Below, one piece after another: positions 35,265-45,999 of a stretch of 64,000 bases of DNA (its first letter is position 1; every line of letters begins with the position of its first letter). The DNA comes from Hofstenia miamia. Taxonomy: Eukaryota; Xenacoelomorpha; Acoela. The stretch is taken from the NCBI GenBank assembly GCA_004352715.1, contig SCFE01000093.1:1218196-1282195 (forward strand), in the 5' to 3' direction. A program made the position numbers and the translations under genes. Below the pieces are notes generated by a model that saw only the letters and a program-made list of their open reading frames with translations, was not told the origin of the DNA and did not search any database.

Positions 35265-35940
35265 AAGATCAATATGTGTTGATTGAAAAGATTTCTTGTT
35301 GCAATAAATCGATCAAATATATAATTTTTTTTACTTTTGTCAAATTTTGATTTTTGCAACCGTTGAACATATTTCTTAATAGTTCCCATATTATGTGCAT
35401 TTTGAAAGATATTGAGCAGAACATCACACAATTGATAATGGCTTCACAACAGATCCTTTAATTGCTGTTGGTACAAGTAGCTCACAACTATGTTTAGATG
35501 ATAGAAAACAATTGTAGGATTTTTGATCAAATGAAAACATTTAAGCAGCATCTAACTCAAGATGAGCCCACTAAATTCAAAGAATGTGTGGAACAGAGAA
35601 TGAAATCGCAGCAAAATTCTATTTGTTAATTGGCGCTTGAACATCACAGTACTTTTCTGACATATTACGGGTATTTTTATTGCCTTGATCTCGCAGTTAA
35701 CAATTGTAATCAGGCTTGAATTTAAGGTTTCTAACATCTGTTTTTGTTTTTGTATCATTACTAAAATTTTTAATAAACTTCAAAAATTTTAAACTGGTTC
35801 ACGAAAGGTTTTTAGATAATGCAAAATAATGTAAATTTTTCACAATGAGAGATACATTGTCTTGAATCAGCCCTAATACTATAGTATTTTGCTGTTCTCA
35901 CTTCTAAAACTGTACAATTAAAAAATTAATAAACTCTATA
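35265..35940. other. Intergenic sequence
   Basis: No gene is supported. A minus-strand open stretch at 35431-35270 (KYVQRLQKSKFDKSKKN) has protein-like composition but no splice signals I trust. Confidence 0.3.
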
Positions 35941-35942
35941 AA

Positions 35943-36260
35943 ATAACATAAGATAAGAGATAAGATAGATTCTTTATTCAGATAAATGTTAACAATTAAA
36001 TAACTGATAATTTATCTGAATAGCGTCACTAAATTCACAAAAAACACATATATACAATTCACTTAAATTACAAAAGAAATCTTGCAGGCTATGGATAAAT
36101 TACTATAGTGCTATTTTAATAACGAGTTATAGTATAGTCATTGTTATAAAATTTGTATCCTAGCCATGATTTTCCAGGAATATATTTTTGAATATATTAC
36201 TTTTGATTGTGATTTGTGCCTATTATTTCAATTTAATCTCTAGAAAATAGTCCAATTTGT
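35943..36260 (-). mobile_element. LINE 3' end, old copy
   Basis: The minus strand shows GKSWLGYKFYNNDYTI followed by a stop, a 3' UTR and TTATC-like pentamers at 35943-35970. It is the same C-terminal signature as the LINEs at 13.6, 32.8 and 34.3 kb, with more divergence. Confidence 0.7.
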
Positions 36261-36269
36261 GCAAAAAAA

Positions 36270-39170
36270 TATTATTGCAGCTATAACTCTTAGTGATGCA
36301 TGTATAAAGTTTTCATAGAGCCATAGATATAGGTGATTATAATTAACACTAGAATTATGGATATGGGTCATTTCCTCTCGAAATTGAAATTTTCTTTAGT
36401 TATTACTTGATTTATCAACAGCCAAGTCATATGTTTTAGTTTTCGTATATGCTGATAATTTAAGTGAATTTTAAATTTGAACGTTTTGCATATTTTAGAA
36501 TGAAGCGCTTAAATGAACATTGTATTTTCAAATAATTCAAGGAATAATTTTAGTAGTAATTTATAAAAAGTTGCCAGTTGGCCCACTGTCTGTGGTACAG
36601 AGTGCATAAATTTGAAGTTATTTTCTTCATTGATCCCACAAATTCTTCTGGCACTTTGATATATAAAAAAAGAAGAAACCCTGCATTCTAATTGCTACCA
36701 TTGACTGATAAGGAACAGTGGGTTAAATCTAAGATTTCCCGTATTATCTGTTATATTTATTAGAAGTCCAATTCTCAATAAAGCATAAAAATGACAATAT
36801 ACTAAGTGTAAGCATTTTTCAGATAGTCTTATATAGCTCAAGTAAAAAAATGTAGTCACTTTTCAAAATTTGACTGTCATTAGTTTCCACACAGGTACAA
36901 TTAATAGTTCAAGATATTGCCAAATACTCGAGAAATTTGTACCATTCGCAACCTGCTTATATCCCGATTCATAGATCTTAGAACCAGATGGAGGAAAAAA
37001 TCCCACAAATCTCAAGAAGTTAGAGTCCGTTTAATGGATTCAGTTTCAAGACGTTTACCTGTCTGTTACGCTTTGCATGGCAAACTTGTCAAATAACTTT
37101 GTCACCAGCTTACAGGCTGAGACAATTATGTTTTCAAATATATTTTATAAACCTCTATTTGTCTTTCGTTTGTTATCAAAAATGTGTTTATGATGTGGCC
37201 ACTTTGTTTACCTGAGCTATACCTTATTTAACAAATCTGTTCATTTTCAAATGATTTCATATTTTATCAAAATTTCTTTGCAGGAACTGCTTTTCATTGG
37301 TTTATTTGTGTAGTTGGCAGTAATACTGTAGAAATTATTTGATTTAACTCATGTGGAAAAGTAGTAACAAACTTATTAAATGTAAATATAAAAATGTGAG
37401 ACATTCTGCCCTAAAGTATACATTAGAAATAATGGATTTGAAGTGCACAACGAACTTAAAAACAACTAGTCTGAATGCATTTTTGAAATTAAATATCTTG
37501 TAAATGAGACTTTGGACACTTTTAATGTAGAAACACATACTTCTGAATTTATGGAATGAAATATTGTTAAGAAATCATAATCATTGCATAATTTTATTTA
37601 TATATTTTCATTATTGTCACGCCAAGTTTTAGAATTGAGTTGTGAATGAATACCCATTGAACTGACAGAGAAATATTCTTTTTAATAGATTTTCTCATTT
37701 CAGTATTAAAAAACGAACTTTTTCTTTTCGGAGTTTTCTTCAAAAAAAAATGCAATGAGAAATTCTTATGAAAATGCAGGAATATATCATGAACGAAGGA
37801 ATGCATAAATACAACCAAAATCCAAAGCTACAAAAATATAAAATTCTTTAAATAAAAATATGGTTTCGGAAAATTTCTTTTACAGTAACCGTAACATGAT
37901 ATTAATTATAGGTGGAGACAAAAGGAGCTTCTATTTCAGAAGTTAAAAGATTAATCCATTTTGCAAAAACAGAAACGTTAACTAACTACATCTCTTGAAT
38001 AACTTAGATTGAGTTAAGTGTTCCAAATTTTGTGCCTGATCTCTATTTCAGGCCAGTAGCCATTATTATCATCTAATGTTGATGAGAATTTCGAAATTTC
38101 CTAAAATTAAGCTAAAATTTTACCAAGATTGTACAAGATTTAAACTTTTGGAAAACATCGAAAAACTAGACCTTAGAAATGTATTTAACCACATTATTGA
38201 TAGCAAGCTTACAACAATTGAAATACCTTATTTTATTTTACAATACTGGCTACGAGTCTGCCTTGGCTTAATACAAATTGCTTAAGTTTTGTATAGCCCT
38301 AGATGTGCTAAACAATTTTACACGCTGGACAGCTTTTTGAGTTAGATGTTTATCACAAAAGTAGTTTTTGGCTATTGGGTGGTAAATTTTATTAAGTAAT
38401 TTTTATTAACATTGGGAAATTTTGATTCAAGACATTCGTCAATGTATACATAAATATAGATTATCACTTACAATCAGCAGCATTAATCGATTGGTAAATA
38501 TGAAATTTATAAGTTCCATTGTTTTGTGTTTTCACTAAATATTTAAAGCAAAAATTTACATGTTCTGCAGACGAATAAATTCATAATAATTAACAAGGTG
38601 ATAATAAGATGGTTAAAGAATAATTACATGCTTGTCCATTAACATCAAATTGGGTGTCTCCGATTGTCTATGACCATTTGAATCCATTGAGGCATGGAAA
38701 GAAAAAAGCTGTATTATAATTATAACAAATTCTATAAAAATAATCTTGAAGAGCTGACAATTTCTTGAAGCTTTTCTTGAATTCACTTTAACATTAAATA
38801 AGCAATTCCAGAGGTTTCCAAATTGTATTCAGATAAGATAATTTTTCTTACCTGCCAGGTAAGAAATATAATTTTTTTCTGAAACCAACTCTCAGTAACT
38901 AGCGGAAGAACATGAGTGCTTATAATAGGCATATATTAGTAGCAATCCCATATATTTTTTATCCTCATGAACTCGATGTGCTCGGACTACAGTTGAACCC
39001 GTGTTTCATCTAAAAAAATAAGCTATTCCCAATCTTCGAAAGAAGAAAGAAAGAATAAATATCCAAATTTAGAGTTGCTTCTTAAAATGTCAAATACTGT
39101 TTACAATTCTAAATAGCATTAAAAATGAACGATGCAGATAAAACAACAAATATATATACAAAAGTTAATA
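36270..39170. other. AT-rich intergenic sequence
   Basis: Several short open frames occur on both strands, but none has protein-family signals or convincing splice context. Confidence 0.4.
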
Positions 39171-39179
39171 CTTCCAAAC

Positions 39180-39480
39180 GCAATTAAAGTTAAGGGCTTG
39201 GGCTATGGCAAATTTTGAAGCAGTCCATAGAATTGTAAATATTATAGAATTAAGACCTTGCCATTTGTACTCAAGTCTTTCATTTGAATAATTAAGCTAG
39301 TCTATATTAATTTCGTTTTTAAATTTTCTCATTTTGTTAATTTCTTTTATAGATTTAGTAGAATATTCAATTTATTTATTGATGTGTTGAGAAATGAATT
39401 TTTCATTATTTTTTGTTACATTTAAGAGATTTAATTTTTAGTGTTCTATGAATGTCTATACAATATTTTAGAAAATAGAA
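39180..39480 (-). mobile_element. LINE 3' remnant, strongly decayed
   Basis: The minus strand keeps traces of the same LINE C-terminus (LEYKWQG near 39280-39260 and downstream IIFTIL) and the reversed phrase around NEINRMRK upstream. Identification rests on order and position only. Confidence 0.4.
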
Positions 39481-39638
39481 AATGTGATTTGTGACAATAG
39501 TATAAATATTGAAAACAAATTAGCTGGTATATTTTTTTAAATAGCACACTATGCATTTATAAAAGTTTTTGTTAATTTTTTATTTCTATATTACAATTAG
39601 ATAAATGATTATCCGCTAGCAGTGTTGTTCATTTATGT

Positions 39639-39892
39639 TTACACTACAGCTTGAAAAGAAGTGATTATTGGAGTTCGTTTGCTAAAGAGTCCCGTTTTTG
39701 TTAGCATGTAGGGCATATTCAAACTGTTCTTATATCCATCGCTCCAATCATTATTCAATGACAATTTTGAGCAGAAGGCAGAACGATGACGCAAATACTG
39801 TTCACATCTGCAACCGGATCTGTGGTCCACTGAATTATCAGATCTGTTGGATCGCATGGGTTTAGCAAACATGTAAACGTACAAAAAGTTGG
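39639..39892 (-). CDS. Possible last exon of a GPCR (TM7 end and C-tail)
   Basis: It runs from an acceptor, TGACTTAG (AG at 39894-39893), through 83 codons to TAA at 39641-39639, opening in phase 1. It begins NFLYVYMFAKPMRSNR, which has the spacing of the TM7/helix-8 region of peptide GPCRs (N-F-x(7)-K-x-x-R), though the usual tyrosine is shifted. A hydrophilic, serine-rich tail with HRSGCRCEQYLRHRS follows and ends TSFQAVV. GC content is clearly above the surroundings. It could be the 3' end of the receptor gene that starts at 55997 on the same strand, 16 kb upstream. Phase 1 fits, but the middle exons were not found. Confidence 0.35.
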
Positions 39893-40099
39893 CTAAGTCA
39901 CATTTCAGTATTTTTTACAGTAACTTCCCTCTCACACACAATAGGCTAAAAATGTTATTGCAAGCTGTTATTTTAGTGCACAAAAGGGTCAAGTCTACAA
40001 TCAAAATTGCCATCATCATGGAATTTCTTTGTAATTAAAAGCTGTTGTAATGACCCATATCTCTACTTTTAAAGACTGCTCACTCTAGTATTGCAATGT

Positions 40100-40830
40100 A
40101 TCTAGGATCTAACCAACATTGAACAAAGAGTTTAAGCCAGTACTATTTATGTTTTCTGCATGTATAATTGACATGCTCTACATTACAGTATTAGTGTTTG
40201 TATTTCTTCTTCAACTCGTTCATGAAGATTTCTACCAAAGATTTAACCATTTTTTCCAAAACCGTGGACACATATTTCTCCCAAACGATCATGACTTTGG
40301 AGTCATTAAGCAACAGAAAAAAACTACATGACATATGTCCTTCATGGCTATGTCAATATCCCTGAAGCTACGCAAATATCCAACCCATTTGATTTAGTAA
40401 ATATGAAATCGACGAACTTCAGAGATTATGTAACATATTCTAAATTGTTTTTGAAGATAGGGAGTCGAAAGGATGCTAGATCATTGCTACATCTATGACA
40501 AAAATGAAGTCGTTGACCTAGATATCGGTGTACAGTCCTTATAGGCGCATAAATCAGAAATTTGGGTTCACTGCATGCTCAAACGATAGATCATCGATGA
40601 TTTTGAAACCATAAAAGGCGCTCACCAATCTCAGCACCATTGTGGACGCACAGTATGATGAAAATGGTGAAAAGATTATGTTTGCAAAATACAATGACCT
40701 ATTCAGCAATATTGTCAAGAAGGGTGCTTTGGTGAGTAAGTACCTTGAGTAATACAGTAACCTGCTTTTTGATGATGGTGGAGCTAACGGAAACGATAAA
40801 GAGTCTGATGATGTTTATTAAATGTCATAG
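40100..40830 (+). pseudogene. Transposon-derived protein remnant (DRDFG-type)
   Basis: The plus strand carries, over shifted frames, VHEDFYQRFNHFF, RGHIFLPNDHDFGVIK (about 40262-40310), YVNIPEATQISNPFDLVNM and STNFRDYVTYSKLFLK. The pattern GH-FLP-DRDFG-IE ... NPF-V--M---DFRD is a frequent transposon-associated ORF in invertebrate genomes. Frameshifts and stops show that it is dead. A later plus-strand stretch (TNLSTIVDAQYDENGEKIMF, about 40622-40680) looks coding as well and may be part of it. Confidence 0.5.
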
Positions 40831-41274
40831 TTGATATGCAATCACGGAGTGGTTTATATTCACTCTGTATAATTTTTTGTAATTGTACATTTGATGTCTA
40901 TTTTATTTTGGTATCCAAAGAGTTTGTATGTGTTAATAATAATACTGGTATTGTAAAATCATAATTTTCATGTCAACGTTATAAAAAATGTTAAAAACTT
41001 AAAATTTGAATATTTTTTGAACATTGAATCAATAATATAATTCATATATCAACAGTCTTACTATATAATAATAAGAGTCAAAAGCAAATGATTATTTCTT
41101 GCTTGTACAAATGTAGAAAAGGATAATAATACAAAATCTATAAACTACCAATATATATATCTATAAAATAAAATTGTACAAAATATTTTAAACCACTAGA
41201 AGAAACAATGAGCACTCATTTGCATTTTGTTATTTAGATATGTATGTAATCAGTAAATGTGCTGGCATCTCCTA

Positions 41275-41276
41275 GC

Positions 41277-41319
<43 letters not shown>

Positions 41320-41995
41320 TAATAATAATAAAATTGAATTTTACCATACAAAGTAGGTATAACAAAAAAATAAAATTAAAAATTTTACAAAAGAGTATTG
41401 ATTAATTAGATGAATGACGGGAAAACATTTACAAAAAGCAAGGAGTTACATTTAAAAGATATTCCATGAATAGATATAGAGCTTTCGAAATAAGATAAGA
41501 GTTTTAGCTTGAAATAAGAAGGATGAGACCATAGATCTATGTAAAGATGTTGGATTAAAAAATTAACTATTAACAGGAGAAATTCTTCGGTAAAAGAAAT
41601 TGGCAGTGGAAATAGATTTGTGAATTCTGGGAAGATGAAGCGTAAGATTAGAAGAGGATCTATTGCCACACAATGAAGAAGAGAATTTTATAAAATCAAA
41701 AATATCAAATCATAGTGTCCTATGAGAATTTTATTGAGGAATATTAAGTCAAGAAATTTAAGATAAAGTGATATTGGAAGGAGTTATGAATTAAGTAGAA
41801 GATGTAAGTAAGAATTTCGAGACGAAAATATCCATTTGAGAGCCCGATACAAGATACGATCAATTTTAATTGCAGCAGTGCGATTGAGAGACCAGCATTG
41901 AGAACCATAACAGAAACTAGAAATACAATATGATTTAAAGAGTATTAATTTTATGTGACTATTTGAAGAATTTGTGATGGACGATTTGAGTAAAT
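41275..41995 (-). mobile_element. LINE 3' fragment with (ATT)n tail
   Basis: The minus strand reads SHIKLILFKSYCISSFCYGS then QCWSLNRTAAIKIDRILYRA. After a frame break it continues PLPISFTEEFLLLIVNFLIQ and CNSLLFVNVFPSF. This resembles the post-palm and C-terminal domain of LINE reverse transcriptases (LLYG-E-W and the late FF...R...WN-LP region). The TAA/AAT microsatellite at about 41278-41335 would be its tail. It is cut exactly where the mariner-like fossil begins. Confidence 0.55.
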
Positions 41996-42830
41996 ATGTT
42001 AATGCCCCAAAAGACATTAATAGAAGTTATGAGCCTAAATATTGCGAAAAACTAATAAATATGATAACTAGTCAAAGTCACAATCCTATTTTTACAAAAA
42101 CTTAAATTATGATATCTATATATCAACACATAGTATATGATGAATAGGAAACTTGTGCAATCGATTTGCAATAATTGCCTGAACGATTTGATTGTACAGA
42201 TTGTCCCATAAGTAAGGAACAATTTGAAAATAAAAACAAAATTACTACCGCACATCATTCGAAAGCGCGCAGGTGCACCATCCTGCATAAAATGGTAGTT
42301 TGCGGTGTTGTCCTAGAAATGGTGTGAGACGTAATGAAGCTGTAAAACCAAACCATAAACACATAACTTTTGTGGATGCAGTGACTTTACTAAATAGTTA
42401 TTCGGCTTCTTTTGGCCCCATATGCGACAAGGATACCGGCTTATATCTTCATTGAGATGCATGTATGCCTTAGTCTGTCCACAAAAATCTTGAAATGCTT
42501 GCTTCATTGACCTTCAGCCAATTTGCAAAGTTCAACCGCTGTTGCATATCACCTTTAATTTCCTGTAACAACTGCAATTTATTTGGTCAATAAGCTGAAT
42601 TCGTTCATCATGGTTGCAAGATGACCTACCTGTCTTTGGTAGATCATGCAATGTGTATTCACTTTCAAATTTATTTATCAGCTTCATGGCCACTGGTGGA
42701 CGACATGGATCATTGACAAGTTTATTTTGTTTTGTAAGACCTGATTGCTTGTGTAGGGCTCCTTCCGTTTTCATAATAGCACTGTACAAACTCAAATCTC
42801 ATCTCCATATCCATAATTTAAAATAATGAA
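41996..42830 (-). pseudogene. Mariner/Tc1-like transposase fossil, copy 2
   Basis: A single minus-strand frame from 42795 is broken only by stops (near 42532, just after it, and at 42313). It gives, in order, an N-terminal DNA-binding-like part (PPVAMKLINKFESEYTLHDL then PKTGRSSCNHDERIQLIDQI), the IWGQKKPN and LHPQKLCVYGL blocks, and MQDGAPARF starting at 42288. The final catalytic region is missing. Positions 41996-42606 equal 810-1420. With the HTH-like start visible, this copy makes the mariner-superfamily assignment firmer. Confidence 0.75.
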
Positions 42831-43230
42831 ACTCTAAAGGTATATATACATTAAACGATAAATTACAGAGGTTTAAAGAAACCGGCCAAGTCGCCCCATT
42901 TTACGATATCTAAAATTCTCTTTTCAGTGTATTACAATGGCTCCGCTTCTAATCTCATGTTTCATCTACTCAATTTCACAAAGCTATTTCCACCTCCAAT
43001 TTCACATATCGTATCTTTTTTCCTGCAAATTTTATATTTAAACATCTTGATATAAATCTATGGTATCATCCTTCATTTTTCAGGTGCATATTTCCAAAAA
43101 TCTATATCTAAGTATGTTTTACCTGTCTTTCATCTAACTAAGCATTTCTCTTTTGCTAATATGTTTGTCGTTATTATTATTATTATCATTATTATGTTCA
43201 GCAATCTAATATTTGTTTAAATTATTAAAT

Positions 43231-44110
43231 ACTAGCAGGGGTACCCGGCGTTGCCCGGGGTATTTGAAAAGGCGTTCATTCTGTTGTTCTTCAGTTTCCC
43301 TCTGCCTTGCTAAGGACATTCTCTTAGCTTGAGGGTTTTTTCTTGATAAGGCTGTCTTTTTTGGAGGCATGGTTTAACAAATATTAATTGAGCTACTTAA
43401 TTTTGGAATTCTTAAATCTTTGACTGCAAACCATCAACTGAGTGGCCTTAAATGTTAATTTTTCAAATTTTTTTTGCACTGTAATTCACTAAGTAAAGAT
43501 CACTTGATGTGTACTCTTTGAGTGTCACAGGTCAACTGAATGGCCTTGAAAGTTTTTTGTCCTTTTATATGTTTTAAAAAACGTTTTTTGTCCTTTTATA
43601 TGTTTTAAAAAACGTTTTTTGTCCTTTTATATGTTTTAAAAAACGTTTTTTGAAGTATGACTCACTAACCTAAATTTTGGTGCACCTATAAAAGACCTGA
43701 TATATAAAAGATCTATCATCAAAAAATTAACTATCAGTTTAGGATTTTTATTCAAAGAGTAAGGAAGTCCTTTGGAAACTAAAATACTTACTTCATAGAA
43801 AAAATAACCATTTTGACCCGACCTACTAAGCCCCCCTCCCCCCGGGACCCCCATTTTGACCCCCCAAAAATCCCACTGTGAAAGTGAGTTCCTATGTAAA
43901 GTTTGGTGGCAAATTGCAGTTAATAACAGTGAAAATCGCAAAAAATGACCCCCCCGGACCCCCCCCTGGGACCCCCATTTTGACCCCCCTAAAACCTTCC
44001 CAGGGTGATAGGGAGTCACCATGCAAAGTTTGGTGACAATCCGCCCAGTAGTTTAGGCGTGCATAGCGCACATACAGACGACAATTCAATTTTATAGTTA
44101 TAGATAATGA
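43231..44110. mobile_element. Non-autonomous retroelement-like repeat (GTACCCGGCGTTGCCCGGGG type)
   Basis: It starts ACTAGCAGGGGTACCCGGCG (43232) followed by TTGCCCGGGG. It ends with GTGACAATCCGCCCAGTAGT, TTAGGCGTGCATAGCGC, ACATACAGACGACA and a TTTATAGTTATAGAT tail (to about 44105). This combination of a CCGGCGTTGCCCGG block at one end and an ACA-GA-CGA...TATAGAT tail at the other is widespread in invertebrate genomes and RTE-like at its tail. Inside, two C-rich segments (43826-43872 and 43948-44010) share CCCCCATTTTGACCCCCC. A 31-bp triplication lies at 43553. No intact ORF is seen. Confidence 0.55.
43553..43645. repeat. 31-bp unit repeated three times
   Basis: The unit, beginning TTTTTTGTCCTTTTATATG and ending AAAAAACG, is present three times with an exact 31-bp period (starts 43553, 43584, 43615). 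Confidence 0.9.
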
Positions 44111-44119
44111 AGATAAGGA

Positions 44120-45835
44120 GAAGAAAATGCAAAGACCGTTGTGCAAGGTAAATTTCAATCACAGCTTTATAATACCAAATTTTTAAATAAATATTTAAAA
44201 GAAGTACGATTTTGGAAGAGCATTTGGAAAGTAAGCAGGTCAAGCAGAAACTTAAACAGGGAGAACGCGTGCCTGCAACTGCAAATTCATACAATAACTC
44301 GAGACAGTACTAGAGTTGCATGATATCTTTCTTCAAAAATTTTGAGGTATATATTAAAACAGAGCATATTCTTAAGATAGATTATTTCAAAAATTTTGTT
44401 AATTACATGATATAAAATGATAAACATTGAATATTCTAGAGTCAAGGAATGCATTTCAGAATTATCGCCATGAGATGAACTTGAACTCGAGCAAGTCGAG
44501 CTTTTAACGATATTGAGTTTCTTGCCTGAATTTGGTAGTTAATCAATTTTACATATACTGTACATGTTCATTGAATGTCTACTTCAATCCACATACCAAG
44601 AATTGAATTATTAAAAATGCATGTCATTTTGAAGATTTTTTCGAGTTAATTAAGTTAAATGAAATCTTCCCGGAAATATATCTTAATTAATTTGCATGGT
44701 AAAAATTATCTAGAAAATATATTGAAATAAAGAATTTGTTATTGGTAAGAATTTTTATAACTATCAATAATTAATAATGTAAATAAACTATAAAATTTAG
44801 TGAAAATTTTAAAGTTTATTATACAGGGTGTTTCAGTTAGACTGTATATATTTAAAAGGCTACCATATCGATGGCAGATTATCTATGCAATATATTTTTA
44901 TATCCACGTATAGCTAGTTGAGGGAGATTTTTACGCATATTTTTATGTAGATTTTTCACGTATATTTTTATGATTATCCGCCATTTTAACGCAACACTTT
45001 TATTCTTTCACTAACCTTAAAACAAGCAAAGTGCTGTCTGGCGTACTGCAAAGAATGCTGTATTGATAGAGGTTCACAACATTTCTGATGTCAATTTCAA
45101 GATATGACTAACTTTCTGTGATTGGTTCCAACAGAAACTGAATTTTGTACCGGATATTCTGTCGAAAATTATTTTTTCTGATTAAAAAATAGTGGGCTCT
45201 TGACTCGTCTCCAGACTCACAAAACGAACGACTTTGGTCTATGATAAATCCCAAAGAACTTTCCATTTGTAAATACTAAGGAAAGAAAATGGCAATGCGC
45301 TGGATGGGGTCCTTCAAGGATGACCTTTGGGAGCATTTTGGTTTGTTAATGAAAAAAATGAATTATGCACAGCTTTACAAGCTGAATTTAAAAATCAAAT
45401 GTATTAATATCCAATTTTTGTTGAGCACTTGGATGTAAATATTATGAAATAATTCGAAAAGATACTTTGCAGCCTTTAAAAATACAATTAAAATATAAAA
45501 ACATAATCAACCAAAAGTATTGAGTTGTCGTTGAAACATTTAGATAAAAAAACAAAATTTAAATTTTCATTGGATATGTAGTTGAACACATGGATACAGT
45601 AGAATTGCATGAAGTATATTTTTCAACATAATAACTGGAAGAATTAACATACAGACCTTTGCTGAGGAATGTCGAAAGAGCAAGTGCAAAAACAATTGTA
45701 AACCCTTGTTACCACAATTGCTGGGTTCCGATAAACAGCTTTTGCGTATTGACTTGAGGTGTATTTGAAATAAATACAATAATATTTAACCCTAACCCTA
45801 GCGCAATATATTTTAAGCATCTGAGAAATGTGTGG
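44120..45835. other. Intergenic sequence with possible DNA-element end and exon-like pieces
   Basis: TATACAGGGTGTTTCAGTTAG near 44822 resembles a common DNA-transposon end, but no partner end is visible. Minus-strand stretches at 44525-44400 (KKLNIVKSSTCSSS, after a TTCAG acceptor) and 45760-45660 are protein-like but unassigned. Confidence 0.35.
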
Positions 45836-45839
45836 TAAA

Positions 45840-45945
45840 CAGTGGCGTAGCCAAAAAATATTGGGGGAAATATTTGATAAGTTCAAGGGAACTACAAAGT
45901 GTTGGTCCGGGGCATGTCCCCGTTCACTGCTTGTCTACGCCTATG
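45840..45945. mobile_element. Miniature hAT element, 106 bp, with perfect 8-bp TSD
   Basis: It begins CAGTGGCGTAGCCA and ends TGTCTACGCCTATG, an imperfect 14-bp terminal inverted repeat. It is flanked on both sides by GTGGTAAA (45832-45839 and 45946-45953). Inside are short GGGGGAAA and GGGGCATGTCCCCG stretches like those in the larger hAT element at 6212. It has no coding capacity. Confidence 0.88.
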
Positions 45946-45999
45946 GTGGTAAACCATAAAATGTCAACAAAATAAATTAACATAATTAAATTGGATATA

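Noticed and set aside
43636-44158. Glycine-rich minus-strand ORFs of 88-128 codons
   Set aside because: The glycine-rich look comes from the C-rich duplicated segments of the repeat at 43231-44110. No family signal.
45787-45801. TAACCCTAACCCTA, telomere-like
   Set aside because: Only about two units; too short to call an interstitial telomere repeat.
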